The notes beneath the pieces were generated by a model, which was not told where the DNA came from, did no database searches, and saw only the letters and a program-made list of their open reading frames with translations. 64,000 bases of DNA. It comes from Spongisporangium articulatum (GTDB lineage Bacteria; Actinomycetota; Actinomycetes; Actinomycetales; Kineosporiaceae). Positions 8,200-16,729 of this stretch are shown piece by piece (the first letter of the stretch is position 1; each line of letters opens with the position of its first letter). The translations under genes and the position numbers were made by a program. Location: the NCBI RefSeq assembly GCF_044465595.1, contig NZ_JBITLV010000001.1, forward strand, positions 310,001 to 374,000, written 5' to 3'.

Positions 8200-8796
8200 A
8201 TGAGCGACTACGGGCAGCAGGATCCCGACGCGACGACGCAGCTGCGGGTGATCAGGGAGACACCCCCGCCGCCGTTCCCGGACCCTTCGCCGTTCCCGGA
8301 CCCGTCGCCGTTCCCGGAGGCCGGGCCGTTCGCCCCGGCGGCCGACCCGTTCGCCGTCCCGTACGCGCCGCCGCCCGCGCGCCGGGGCGGGCGCCTGCCC
8401 CTCGTCCTCTCCGGGCTGCTCGGGCTGCTGCTGGTCTTGGGCGCGGTCGGGTACGCGCTCTACGACGGGACGCCGCAGGCCAAGCCGAGCACCATCGGGG
8501 CCAGCAGCGCTCCCGCGCCGCCGCCCCAGCCGATCCCGACCAGCGCGTCGCAGAGCAAGTACGTGGCGTCGATGATCAAGGTCGACCAGTTCTTCGGGCT
8601 CGACCCCGTGCGCACCGCGAAGCAGGGCAAGGCGATCTGCAACTACCTGATGATCGGCCCGACCCGGGCGGAGGCCCTGGCCTACGCCCAGAAGCGCCTG
8701 ACCGGTGGCACTTTCACCCTCAGCGAGGACAAGGTCGTGAAGGCCATCGGGAACGGGCGGACCTACCTCTGCCCGAACGCCCCCGTCGCGCGTTAG
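8200..8796 (+). CDS. Membrane-anchored protein with Pro-rich repeats and DUF732-like tail
   Basis: The N-terminal 60 cytoplasmic residues are Pro-rich with tandem Phe-Pro-Asp-Pro-Ser-Pro repeats encoded by a 15-nt direct repeat around 8270-8315. A transmembrane helix follows at about residues 66-88. The exterior C-terminal domain of about 75 residues has two cysteines, Ala-Ile-Cys-Asn-Tyr-Leu and Tyr-Leu-Cys-Pro-Asn, spaced as in DUF732-type small secreted domains. ATG 8200 is preferred over the in-frame ATG 8191, but neither has a clear ribosome site. The 3' end overlaps the convergent DUF1501 gene by 4 nt. Confidence 0.55.
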   Translation: MSDYGQQDPDATTQLRVIRETPPPPFPDPSPFPDPSPFPEAGPFAPAADPFAVPYAPPPARRGGRLPLVLSGLLGLLLVLGAVGYALYDGTPQAKPSTIGASSAPAPPPQPIPTSASQSKYVASMIKVDQFFGLDPVRTAKQGKAICNYLMIGPTRAEALAYAQKRLTGGTFTLSEDKVVKAIGNGRTYLCPNAPVAR

Positions 8797-10118
8797 CTGC
8801 GCGGCCGGACGACGCCGAGCGCGTCGCCGGTCAACCCGGGGAAGACGTCGCCCAGGGACGACGCCCCGCACCGGGCCGTGAGGATCTCACCGAGGACGAG
8901 GCGGTAGTCGGTCGCCCCGGCCAGGTCGCCGTCCACCAGGTCCTCGTCGGCCAGGCCGGGCCAGCGGCCGTGCACCTTTCCGCCGTTGACCCCGCCGCCG
9001 AGCAGGAGCACCGCGTTGCCGTGGCCGTGATCGACTCCGCCGGAACCGTTCTCACCGACCCGGCGGCCGAACTCGGACAGGGTCACGAGGGTGACCCGGG
9101 AGAAGAAGTCGCGCTTGGAGTCGGACTTCAGGTCGGTCGCGAACGCGGCCAGGGCCGCGGCCAGGTCGTGCAGGTGGTCGTACATCCAGCCGCCCTTCGC
9201 GGCCTGGCCCATCCCGGCGTGCATGTCCCAGTCGCCCTCGTCGACGGTGGCCACCTGGAGGCCGATCCCGGCCTTGATCAGCTGAGCCACGTCGCGCAGG
9301 GCCTTGCCGAGGTGGGTGTCGGGGTAGCTCGCCTCTCCCGACGGCTGGTACGTCTTCGCGGCCAGCGCGGCCGTCGTCCCGGCCGCGGCCAGGGCGGCCC
9401 GGGCCGGGTCGGCGATCGGGGCGGGGGCGCCGGGGACGGCCATCGCGCGCAGCGCGGTGGTCCACCGGGCCCGCTCACCGTCGTCCCACGCTCCCGAGAT
9501 GGCGAAGCTCTTCACGCTGTCGAGGGCCATCTCCGGGTTCGGCCCGCGCAACGACGCCGGGATGGCGCTCGAGCCGGCCTGGACGGCCTGGAACGCCCCG
9601 GCGTCGGCGCGGGTACCGACGGTGCGGTCGAGCCAGCCGGTGCGCAGGGACGATCCGGGCGCGGCCCGCTCGAGCTCCTCCATGGCCTGGAAGTGCGAGC
9701 GGGTCGGGTTGGGCTGACCGACGGCGTGAACGGCCCCGAAAGTGCCTGCCTTCCAGAACGGTTCGAGCGGGGCGAGGCCCGGGTGCAGGCCGAAGATGCC
9801 GTCGGCCCCGATCAGCCGGCTCGTGGGCACACCGATGGTCGGGCGGGCGGTGGCGTAGGCCGGGTCACCGGCGGGCACGATCGCGTTGAGGCCGTCGAAG
9901 CCGCCCCGCAGCGACAGGACCACCAGCACGTCGCCCGCGTAGCTCGCCGGCTCGGCGGCGAACGCGAAACGCGCCGCCGGGCTGAAACCTTCGAGCACCG
10001 TGAGGGTGGCGCCGAGTGCCCCGCCGGCGGCCAGCCGGCGCATCAGGGTCCGGCGGGACAACCCGCGGCCCTCGGGGCAGCCGCAGGTCTCGTTCATCGT
10101 GAGGGTCTCGGTGGTCAT
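8793..10118 (-). CDS. DUF1501 (secreted sulfatase-like) protein with Tat-type signal
   Basis: ATG 10118 overlaps the stop of the DUF1800 gene (ATGA). The N-terminus has Ser-Arg-Arg-Thr-Leu-Met-Arg-Arg followed by a hydrophobic stretch, a twin-arginine-like signal, so the folded protein is probably exported. The body has the DUF1501 features: Leu-Arg-Gly-Gly-Phe-Asp-Gly-Leu-Asn, His-Pro-Gly-Leu, Asp-Trp-Asp-Met-His, Thr-Leu-Ser-Glu-Phe-Gly-Arg-Arg, and Asp-His-Gly-His-Gly, which resemble the alkaline-phosphatase/sulfatase fold. Length 441. DUF1501 and DUF1800 genes are almost always paired; the substrate is unknown, with exported polysaccharide or sulfate-ester metabolism only a guess. Confidence 0.85.
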   Translation of the reverse strand: MTTETLTMNETCGCPEGRGLSRRTLMRRLAAGGALGATLTVLEGFSPAARFAFAAEPASYAGDVLVVLSLRGGFDGLNAIVPAGDPAYATARPTIGVPTSRLIGADGIFGLHPGLAPLEPFWKAGTFGAVHAVGQPNPTRSHFQAMEELERAAPGSSLRTGWLDRTVGTRADAGAFQAVQAGSSAIPASLRGPNPEMALDSVKSFAISGAWDDGERARWTTALRAMAVPGAPAPIADPARAALAAAGTTAALAAKTYQPSGEASYPDTHLGKALRDVAQLIKAGIGLQVATVDEGDWDMHAGMGQAAKGGWMYDHLHDLAAALAAFATDLKSDSKRDFFSRVTLVTLSEFGRRVGENGSGGVDHGHGNAVLLLGGGVNGGKVHGRWPGLADEDLVDGDLAGATDYRLVLGEILTARCGASSLGDVFPGLTGDALGVVRPRS

Positions 10119-11542
10119 CGCAGCGCGTGCTCCGGGGTGTCGAGGAGGAGGGCGACGACGTAGGGCAGCCGCCAGGTGACGATGGCGCTCTTGCGGGTGA
10201 CCCGGGTGCCGGGCGTGACCTTGTTCCACTGGTCGGTGAGGAACGCGCAGACGGCCGCCTTCTCGCCGGCGGTGGCCCTCCGGTTCAGCAATCGGAGCGC
10301 CAGCCCGTCGACGAAGGCGCCGTGCGTGGCGGGCAGTTTCGCGGGCATCAGCGACATCGCCCCCGCCCCGTTGAGCATGTTCTTGCCCGGCCACCAGCGG
10401 GCGCCGATGTTCAGGTGCGCGTTCCACCGGGCCAGCGACCCGGCCGGCGACGACCAGGCCGCGGCGACATCGGGGTAGCCGTTCGGCGGAGCCCAGGCCA
10501 GCGGCGCGTGGCCCATCCCGGCGAGCATCCAGTGCAGCGCCTCCACGCCCTGGGTGCCGGCCTTGTCGGCCTTCAGCCCGAGCACCCGCACGGTGGCCAC
10601 GACGTCCTCGTACGGGCGGCGCACCTTCTGTCCGGCCGCCGCCTTGAACTCGCTGCTGCTGAACAGTTCTCGCAGCACGGGGACGATCGCGGTGTCGTGG
10701 TCGAGGTAGGTCTGGGCGAGGCGTTCGACCAGCCCGGGCGACGGGTCGTCGGACACGAACCGGACGGCGAGCTTGCGGGCCAGCTGGGCGGCCGTGCTCT
10801 CGTGCCGGGCCAGGTAGCGCAGGTAGGCCTTGGCGACGTCGAGGCCGCCGGCGGCGTCGGCGTTCTGGTGGGTGAAACCGAGCACCTGCACCGGGCCGGT
10901 CCAGTGCCAGGCCGGCTTGTAGAGCGCCGTCCCGTCGTTGCCGACGGTCACCCCGGTGAGGATCCGTGCGCTGTTCTTGACGTCGTCCTCGCCGTACCCG
11001 GCGCCGACCCCGACGGTGTGCAGCTCGAGAAGCTCACGGCCCTGGTTCTCGTTGGGGTGCCACTTGTTCGAGCTGGCGTTGTCGAGGTAGCGCTGCATCG
11101 CCGGGTGCAGCGACGCCTCGACCAGCAGGTCGTCGAACGAGCCGAGGGCATGTTCGCGGATCACCCGGTCGTAGTCGGCGCGGTTGTCCCAGACGTCCGA
11201 GGAGGGGCAGGTCACGTTCAGGTGGTTCGACCAGAACTCGACCATCACCTCGAACAGCTGCCGCTTGCTCCACAGCGCCCGGGTCAGGGTGGCCCGCACG
11301 ACCTGGAACATGGCGTCCCAGCCGCCGCTGTTGTTCAGCTTGGCGCGGGTGGTCGGGATCGACCAGTCCAGCGCCGGGTAGCGGGCCAGCAGCTTGTCGC
11401 AGGCCGAGTCGTCGATGGTCTGCGGGGCGAGCTGGCGGTCGAGCCACTTCGCCGCGCCCAGGGAACCGATCTCGGTGAGCAGCGCCGGGGTCGGGCCGTA
11501 GGTCGTGCGACGGACCAGGTGCAGGCTGGAGGCGGAGAACAC
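10115..11542 (-). CDS. DUF1800 family protein
   Basis: The 475-residue protein has the DUF1800 landmarks: Arg-Arg-Thr-Thr-Tyr-Gly-Pro-Thr near the N-terminus, Phe-Trp-Ser-Asn-His-Leu-Asn-Val, Ala-Met-Gln-Arg-Tyr-Leu-Asp, Asn-Glu-Asn-Gln-Gly-Arg-Glu-Leu-Leu-Glu-Leu-His, and Pro-Pro-Asn-Gly-Tyr-Pro towards the end. No signal peptide is visible, so export, if any, may occur with its Tat-bearing DUF1501 partner, which it overlaps by 4 nt. The GTG start at 11542 lacks a strong ribosome site. Biochemical function is unknown for the family. Confidence 0.85.
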   Translation of the reverse strand: MFSASSLHLVRRTTYGPTPALLTEIGSLGAAKWLDRQLAPQTIDDSACDKLLARYPALDWSIPTTRAKLNNSGGWDAMFQVVRATLTRALWSKRQLFEVMVEFWSNHLNVTCPSSDVWDNRADYDRVIREHALGSFDDLLVEASLHPAMQRYLDNASSNKWHPNENQGRELLELHTVGVGAGYGEDDVKNSARILTGVTVGNDGTALYKPAWHWTGPVQVLGFTHQNADAAGGLDVAKAYLRYLARHESTAAQLARKLAVRFVSDDPSPGLVERLAQTYLDHDTAIVPVLRELFSSSEFKAAAGQKVRRPYEDVVATVRVLGLKADKAGTQGVEALHWMLAGMGHAPLAWAPPNGYPDVAAAWSSPAGSLARWNAHLNIGARWWPGKNMLNGAGAMSLMPAKLPATHGAFVDGLALRLLNRRATAGEKAAVCAFLTDQWNKVTPGTRVTRKSAIVTWRLPYVVALLLDTPEHALR

Positions 11543-11630
11543 GATTCACCCGTCGGCGGGATCATGGTTTTGGTAAGAGGTCCGTCGAGCGGCATTCGGG
11601 TGAACCCTGCGGCTCGAACGGGGGACAGCC

Positions 11631-12410
11631 CTAGGGAAGCCGGATCACCCGATGGCACCACGTGTCGTAGGGCAGCCGCAGGGTGCCTGCGGCGCCGGCC
11701 ACCCGCCGTCCCAGGGCCTCGACCTGCGCGACCACGTCGTCGCGATCGGCACGGATGGAGACGTAGGACCAGCTGGCGGCCAGGGCGCCCAGGCCGGCCG
11801 GGGTGAGCGCGAGGTCGATGCCGAACCGGTGCGTGATCATCGGGCCGAACGGCCCGGGAACCACCGGGTCGCTGCGCTGTTCATGGATGGACTTGCCGTT
11901 CCCGAGGGTCGGTTCGCCCACCAGGGTGCGCAGTTCCCGCGTCCAGGCGGCACTCTCGTTGCGGGCGTGCCAGCCCAGGCCGAACACTCCGCCCGGGCGC
12001 AGGACGCGGGCGACCTCGGCGGCCGCACGCCCGGCGTCCACCCAGTGCCAGGCCTGCGCGACGGTGACGGCGTCGACGCTGCCGTCGGGCAGCGGGATCG
12101 CCTCGGCCCCGGCCCGGACGACGTGCGCCCGCGGCTCGCGCTCGCGCAGGACGGCGAGCATCGCCCCGCTCGGGTCGAGCGCAGTGACCCGGTGCCCGGC
12201 GTCCACGAGCGTGCGGGTCAGCTTGCCGGTGCCCGCGCCGACGTCGAGGACGTCGAGGGCCCGGCCCGCGAACGGACCGCCGGGCTCGGTGCCGGTCAGC
12301 CAGGCGGCCGTGGTCGCGGGCCACCCGGGTCGGTGCCGGTCGTAGCCCGTGGCGTCGGCGCCGAACGAGGTGCGCTGCCGTTCCCAGCGTTGCGTCCGGC
12401 TCACGACCAT
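11631..12410 (-). CDS. Class I SAM-dependent methyltransferase
   Basis: The 259-residue protein has motif I Val-Leu-Asp-Val-Gly-Ala-Gly-Thr-Gly-Lys-Leu-Thr at about residues 52-63. It also has an acidic motif II (Thr-Ala-Leu-Asp-Pro-Ser), the Ala-Glu-Ala-Ile-Pro-Leu-Pro-Asp-Gly-Ser-Val-Asp segment, and Val-Leu-Arg-Pro-Gly-Gly, all typical of methyltransferase-11-like small-molecule enzymes. The start falls 24 nt after the sugar-ABC ATPase stop, so it may be co-transcribed with that operon. The substrate cannot be inferred. Confidence 0.75.
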   Translation of the reverse strand: MVVSRTQRWERQRTSFGADATGYDRHRPGWPATTAAWLTGTEPGGPFAGRALDVLDVGAGTGKLTRTLVDAGHRVTALDPSGAMLAVLREREPRAHVVRAGAEAIPLPDGSVDAVTVAQAWHWVDAGRAAAEVARVLRPGGVFGLGWHARNESAAWTRELRTLVGEPTLGNGKSIHEQRSDPVVPGPFGPMITHRFGIDLALTPAGLGALAASWSYVSIRADRDDVVAQVEALGRRVAGAAGTLRLPYDTWCHRVIRLP

Positions 12411-12434
12411 GAGGCCAGTGTCGCCCGGACCGGC

Positions 12435-13223
12435 TCAGGCCTCCATCGGAGGCGGTTCGACGGCGCCGGTCATGATGGCCACCGCCTCCGACATGCTGTG
12501 CGACGCAGGCGTGATGACCGTGGCCCGGCGGCCGAGCCGCTGGATGTGGATCCGGTCGGCGACCTCGAACACGTGCGGCATGTTGTGGCTGATCAGGATG
12601 ACGGGCAGGCCGCGGTCGCGGACGTCCCGCACCAGTTGCAGCACCCGGTTGCCCTCGCGCACCCCCAGCGCCGCGGTGGGTTCGTCGAGGATGACGACCT
12701 TGCTGCCGAAGGCCGCCGAGCGCGCCACCGCGACCCCCTGCCGCTGGCCGCCCGACAGGCTCTCCACGGCCTGGCCGATGTTCTGCAGGGTGGCGATGCC
12801 CAGCTCACGCATGTGCCGCTCGGCCTCGGACTTCATGTGCTTCTTGTCGAGCATCCGGAAGACGCTGCCCAGAAACCCTTTACGACGCTCCTCCCGGCCG
12901 AGGAACAGGTTGTCGGCGATGTCGAGGCCGGGGGCGACGGCCAGCGTCTGGTAGACCGTCTCGATGCCCGCGGCCCGGGCGTCCATCGGGCTGCGGAAGT
13001 GCACGGGCCGCCCGTCGAGGAGGATCTCGCCGGCGTCCGGGATGAGCGCCCCGGACAGGGCTTTGATCAGGCTCGACTTCCCGGCCCCGTTGTCGCCGAT
13101 CACGGCCAGGATCTCGCCCGGGTACAACTCGAGGTCGCCCTGCTCGATGGCCGTGACCCGGCCGTACCGCTTGACGAGCCCTCTGGCTTGCAGGACAGGG
13201 GTTCTCGTGGTCGTGGCGGTCAT
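12435..13223 (-). CDS. Sugar ABC importer ATPase (FrcA/RbsA-type, single ABC domain)
   Basis: 262 residues with a single nucleotide-binding domain, unlike the double-domain RbsA, so closer to FrcA of fructose importers. Walker A Gly-Asp-Asn-Gly-Ala-Gly-Lys-Ser-Ser is at about 42-50. The signature Leu-Ser-Gly-Gly-Gln-Arg-Gln, Walker B Val-Val-Ile-Leu-Asp-Glu-Pro-Thr-Ala-Ala-Leu-Gly and switch histidine (Ile-Ser-His-Asn) are all present. ATG 13223 overlaps the permease stop (ATGA). It energises uptake by the permease and lipoprotein encoded upstream in the same operon. Confidence 0.88.
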   Translation of the reverse strand: MTATTTRTPVLQARGLVKRYGRVTAIEQGDLELYPGEILAVIGDNGAGKSSLIKALSGALIPDAGEILLDGRPVHFRSPMDARAAGIETVYQTLAVAPGLDIADNLFLGREERRKGFLGSVFRMLDKKHMKSEAERHMRELGIATLQNIGQAVESLSGGQRQGVAVARSAAFGSKVVILDEPTAALGVREGNRVLQLVRDVRDRGLPVILISHNMPHVFEVADRIHIQRLGRRATVITPASHSMSEAVAIMTGAVEPPPMEA

Positions 13224-14287
13224 GCCTTCACCTTCCTGATCCACTGGTCGACCGCGACGGCGAGCAGCACCAGCAGGCCGAGCGCGAACCCGACCCACTC
13301 GACCTGGACGCCGACCCGCACCAGCCCGGTCCGGAACACCCCGACGATGAGGGCCCCGATCAGCGTGCCGACCACACTGCCGCGCCCGCCGAACAGGCTC
13401 GTGCCGCCGATCACGACGGCGGTGATGGAGTCGAGGTTGTAGTCGGTGCCGACGTTCGGGCTGGCCGAGGCGAGCCGGCCCATCAGCACCCAGGCACCGA
13501 TGCCGTAGCAGGCGCCCGCCACGGTGTAGACCGACAGCAGCACCCGGTCGGTGCGGATACCGGCCAGCCGCGCGGCCTCCCGGTCGTCACCGGTCGCGTA
13601 CACGTGCCGGCCCCAGGCCGTCCAACGCAGCGAGTAGAACAGCCCGGCGAACATCGCCAGCATGATCACCGAACCGTAGGTGATGTTGAAACCGCCCACC
13701 GGGAAAGTGTTCCCGGTCCAGGTCATGATCGAGGGCATGTCACTGCCGCGGATCGTCTCGCTGCGTGAGATCACCGAGTTGAGCGAGAAGAAGATGCTCA
13801 ACGTGCCGAGCGTGACGATGAACGGCGGCAGCTTGACCCGGGTGACCAGCGTGCCGTTCAGGCCGCCCATCGCGACCCCGAGGGCGAACCCGACGACCAG
13901 CGCGGGCAGCCCCGGAAGCCCCCAGTCGGTGGCCAGTTTGGCCATCAGGATGGAGGTGAAGACCGCGATCGCCCCGACCGACAGGTCGATCCCCGCGGTG
14001 AGGATGATCAGCGTCTGACCGAGGGCGAGCAGGGCGATCACGGTCACCTGCTGGAGCACGAGGCTGAGGCTGGCGGCCGAGATGAACCGCGGTTCCAGCA
14101 CGGTGAACGCGATGATCGAGACCACCAGAACGGCCAGCGGGCTCAAAGTGGGCTGGGCGTGCAGCAGGTGCTGGAACCGGGTGCCGAGCGAGTCGGAGCC
14201 CCCGGTGTCGAAGGCGTGGGCGCCGGCGGGCCGGGTCGCCTCGGCGACCCGGCCCTCCGACTCGGGCGTGGGGGTCGTGGAGCTCAT
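13220..14287 (-). CDS. Sugar ABC importer permease (RbsC/FrcC family)
   Basis: A 355-residue integral membrane protein with about 9-10 hydrophobic segments after a roughly 45-residue cytoplasmic N-terminus. It carries the family motif Leu-Ile-Ile-Leu-Thr-Ala-Gly-Ile-Asp-Leu-Ser-Val-Gly and the ATPase-coupling stretch Ala-Thr-Gly-Asp-Asp-Arg-Glu-Ala-Ala-Arg-Leu-Ala-Gly-Ile. Gly-Gly-Thr-Ser-Leu-Phe-Gly-Gly-Arg-Gly lies near the C-terminus. It begins 3 nt after the binding-protein stop and is flanked by overlaps, consistent with one transcript. Confidence 0.9.
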   Translation of the reverse strand: MSSTTPTPESEGRVAEATRPAGAHAFDTGGSDSLGTRFQHLLHAQPTLSPLAVLVVSIIAFTVLEPRFISAASLSLVLQQVTVIALLALGQTLIILTAGIDLSVGAIAVFTSILMAKLATDWGLPGLPALVVGFALGVAMGGLNGTLVTRVKLPPFIVTLGTLSIFFSLNSVISRSETIRGSDMPSIMTWTGNTFPVGGFNITYGSVIMLAMFAGLFYSLRWTAWGRHVYATGDDREAARLAGIRTDRVLLSVYTVAGACYGIGAWVLMGRLASASPNVGTDYNLDSITAVVIGGTSLFGGRGSVVGTLIGALIVGVFRTGLVRVGVQVEWVGFALGLLVLLAVAVDQWIRKVKA

Positions 14288-14290
14288 CGC

Positions 14291-15328
14291 TCAGCCCCAG
14301 CAGTTGTCGGCGCCGAAGGCGGTGTCCTTGGACGGGACCCCGTCCTGGGCCTGGTCGGTGATGAGATTGACGCCGGTGTTGGTGAAGTCGCTGCCCGACG
14401 GGTTGGCCGGCTTGGTGTCGCTCTTGGCGAACGCGGCGATCGCCTCCACGCCCTTCTGGGCCATCAGCAGCGGGTACTGCTGGGAGGTGGCACCGATCTG
14501 ACCGTCCTTGACCGCCTGCACGCCCGGGCACCCGCCGTCCACCGACACGATCGTGACGTCCTTGTCCTTCCCCGCAGCCTTCAGCGCCTGGTAGGCGCCC
14601 GAGGCGGCCGGTTCGTTGATCGTGTAGACGAGGTTGATGCCGGAGTCCTTCTGGAGCAGGTTCTCCATGGCGGTCCGGCCGCCGTCCTCAGCGCCGTCGG
14701 TGACGTCGTGGCCGACGATCCGCGGGTCGTTCTCGTCGCCGATCCGGGTCTTGTCCTTCACGTCGATGCCGAAGCCCGTCATGAAACCCTGGTCACGCTG
14801 GACGTCGACCGAGACCTGGTCGGCGTTCAGGTCGAGGAAGGCGATCTTGGCGCTCGCGGCCTGGTCGCCCAGCGCCGCCTTGGCCCACTGGCCGATCAGC
14901 GTGCCGGCCTCGAAGTTGTCGGTGGCGTAGGTGGCGTCGGCGGCGTCGGGCGGGTCGAGCTGGGTGTCCAGCGCGATCACGGCCAGGCCCGCCTGCTTGG
15001 CCTTGTCGATGCTCGGCACGATGGCCTTGGAGTCGGCCGGGGTGATCAGGAACCCTTTGGCGCCGTCGGCGATCAGGTTCTCGATCGCCTGCACCTGGCT
15101 CTCGTTGTCGCCGTCCTTCTTCCCGGCGAACGTCCGCAGTTCGACGCCCTGCGCGTCGGCGGCCTTCTGGGCGCCTTCCTTCATCTTGACGAAGAAGGGG
15201 TTGGTGTCGGTCTTGGTGATCAGCCCCACGATGGGCTTGTCACCGCCACCCGAGTCACCCGACCCCCCGCCACATCCGGCGAGGGCCAGGGCCGCGGCCA
15301 GACACGCTGCTGCGATGCTGCGGTTCAT
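14291..15328 (-). CDS. Sugar-binding lipoprotein of the ABC importer
   Basis: 345 residues. The signal peptide ends in a lipobox Leu-Ala-Gly-Cys followed by a Gly/Ser-rich linker. The mature part is a periplasmic-binding-protein type 1 fold (Val-Gly-Leu-Ile-Thr-Lys-Thr-Asp-Thr-Asn-Pro-Phe-Phe; Gly-Phe-Leu-Ile-Thr-Pro-Ala-Asp-Ser; Ala-Leu-Asp-Thr-Gln; Asp-Gly-Gly-Cys-Pro-Gly-Val-Gln-Ala), close to fructose/ribose binders. ATG 15328 is supported by GGGAGG 5 nt upstream. It is first in the operon and divergent from the LacI regulator, which probably controls it. The exact sugar is not determinable here. Confidence 0.88.
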   Translation of the reverse strand: MNRSIAAACLAAALALAGCGGGSGDSGGGDKPIVGLITKTDTNPFFVKMKEGAQKAADAQGVELRTFAGKKDGDNESQVQAIENLIADGAKGFLITPADSKAIVPSIDKAKQAGLAVIALDTQLDPPDAADATYATDNFEAGTLIGQWAKAALGDQAASAKIAFLDLNADQVSVDVQRDQGFMTGFGIDVKDKTRIGDENDPRIVGHDVTDGAEDGGRTAMENLLQKDSGINLVYTINEPAASGAYQALKAAGKDKDVTIVSVDGGCPGVQAVKDGQIGATSQQYPLLMAQKGVEAIAAFAKSDTKPANPSGSDFTNTGVNLITDQAQDGVPSKDTAFGADNCWG

Positions 15329-15440
15329 GGTGCCTCCCACCCCGGCCGGCGCCCGCCGGCCGAGCTAGACGTCTTCGGCCAGCTCTCGTGGTTCCGGGAA
15401 AATTTCCCCACAGATATGGGTGAGTCACAAGAAAAGGAGC

Positions 15441-15482
15441 GAAACGGGCGCCGTTTCGTGCCCGTTGTTGACAACCTTGTCA
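15441..15482. promoter_or_regulatory. Two candidate LacI-family operators in the divergent regulator/importer region
   Basis: 15441-15457 is an exact palindrome, GAAACGG-GCG-CCGTTTC, of the kind bound by LacI/FruR-type dimers. 15469-15482 is a second dyad, TGACAA-CC-TTGTCA. Both lie between the importer start (15328, minus) and the LacI-family gene (15612, plus). Confidence 0.55.
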
Positions 15483-15611
15483 GCACTTCCCGACCATGAT
15501 TGCTCTCGGCACTGCCGCTACGGTTCGGGTGCGACCGGCCGGTAACTGCTGCAGGCCACGCAGATTCGCTTGCGCGTTCAATCATGCAGCAGGGCAGGAG
15601 GAGTCGCGTCG

Positions 15612-16655
15612 ATGGACGTCCCACTCGGGCCCGGCCGGGACGGCGAACGCCGCCCCACGATGCGTGACGTCGCCGCGCTCGCGGGCGTGAGCCTGAAGAC
15701 CGTCTCGCGGGTCGTGAACGGCGAGCCCGGGGTGTCCGCGCTGCTCAGCCAGCGGGTGCGGGGCGCGATCGAGCAGCTCGACTTCCGGCCCAACGTCGGG
15801 GCCAGCAGCCTGCGCCGCACCGGTGGGCGGACGTCGACCGTGGGCCTGCTGCTGGAGGACGTGTCCAACCCGTACTCGGCCGCGGTGCAGCGGGCGGTCG
15901 AGGACGTGGCGATCCCCCGGGGCGTGATGGTCTACTCGGCCAGCCTCGACGAGGACCCGAGCCGCGAGCGCGAGCTGGCCCGGGCGTTCAGCACCCGGCG
16001 CGCGGACGGGCTCATCATCGCGCCCGCCAGCGACGACCAGTCCTACCTGGCCAGTGAGGTACGGGCCGGAACGGTCGTGGTCTGCATCGACCGCGAAGCG
16101 CAGGCCCTGCCCGCCGACTCGATCCTGGCCACCAACGCGACCGGGTCGACCGAGGGCGTGCGACACCTGATCGCGAGCGGGCACCGGCGGATCGCCTTCC
16201 TCGGCGACCGGCGGACCATCGTCACCGCCCAGCAGCGGTTCGACGGCTACCGGGACGCGCTCACCGGCGCCTCGATGCCGCTGGACGAGCAGCTGATCGT
16301 GCACGACCTGTACGACCAGGGGCTGGCCGAGGCCGCCGTGGTGCGCCTGCTGGAACTGCCCGAACCGCCGACCGCGCTGTTCACCGCCCAGAACCTGCTG
16401 ACCATTGCCGCGGTCCGGGCGCTGCGCCGCCTGGGTCGCGAACAGACCGTCGCGCTGGTCGGGTTCGACGACTTCCCGCTGGCCGACCTGGTCACCCCCG
16501 GCATCACCGTCGTCGCCCAGGACCCGACCGCGATCGGCCGCCTGGCCGCGACCGTGCTGTTCGAACGGATCGCCGGCGACACCCGCCCGCCCGCGACGCA
16601 CATCGTCCCGACCACGCTGATCCCCCGCGGCTCGGGCGAGATCAAACCCTCGTAA
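15612..16655 (+). CDS. LacI-family transcriptional regulator of the adjacent sugar importer
   Basis: 347 residues. After a short N-terminal extension comes a classic LacI helix-turn-helix (Met-Arg-Asp-Val-Ala-Ala-Leu-Ala-Gly-Val-Ser-Leu-Lys-Thr-Val-Ser-Arg-Val-Val-Asn at about 18-37) with the Leu-Arg-Arg hinge. A type 1 binding-protein effector domain follows (Val-Gly-Leu-Leu-Leu-Glu-Asp-Val-Ser-Asn-Pro-Tyr). ATG 15612 follows GGAGGAG by 8 nt. Divergent orientation from the importer operon and two palindromes between them imply local, sugar-responsive repression. Confidence 0.88.
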   Translation: MDVPLGPGRDGERRPTMRDVAALAGVSLKTVSRVVNGEPGVSALLSQRVRGAIEQLDFRPNVGASSLRRTGGRTSTVGLLLEDVSNPYSAAVQRAVEDVAIPRGVMVYSASLDEDPSRERELARAFSTRRADGLIIAPASDDQSYLASEVRAGTVVVCIDREAQALPADSILATNATGSTEGVRHLIASGHRRIAFLGDRRTIVTAQQRFDGYRDALTGASMPLDEQLIVHDLYDQGLAEAAVVRLLELPEPPTALFTAQNLLTIAAVRALRRLGREQTVALVGFDDFPLADLVTPGITVVAQDPTAIGRLAATVLFERIAGDTRPPATHIVPTTLIPRGSGEIKPS

Positions 16656-16728
16656 TGCTCATGCTGTCGAAATGAACGTTTCGAGGCCGGATCAACCGGC
16701 GATTCATGTACATCTGGACAGCATGAGC
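16656..16728. terminator. Bidirectional terminator between LacI gene and polyamine operon
   Basis: GCTCATGCTGTC (16657-16668) and its exact complement GACAGCATGAGC (16717-16728) enclose two smaller hairpins: TCGAAA/TTTCGA at 16667-16684 and CCGG/CCGG at 16687-16699. It starts directly after the TAA of the LacI gene and ends just before the minus-strand stop at 16730. The GCTCAT tip belongs to the stop-adjacent palindrome family described under findings. Confidence 0.6.
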
Positions 16729-16729
16729 G

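Noticed and set aside
6009..10163. Very long plus-strand open frame of more than 1300 codons across purF, DUF1501 and neighbours
   Set aside because: It is antisense to well-recognised genes; long stop-free antisense frames are expected in high-GC DNA, and its composition (Gly/Arg/Asp/Val/His-rich) is unlike a protein.
16656..16728. LacI operator in the TCGAAA...TTTCGA hairpin after the LacI gene
   Set aside because: It lies between convergent genes where regulation of initiation is unlikely; a terminator explains it better.
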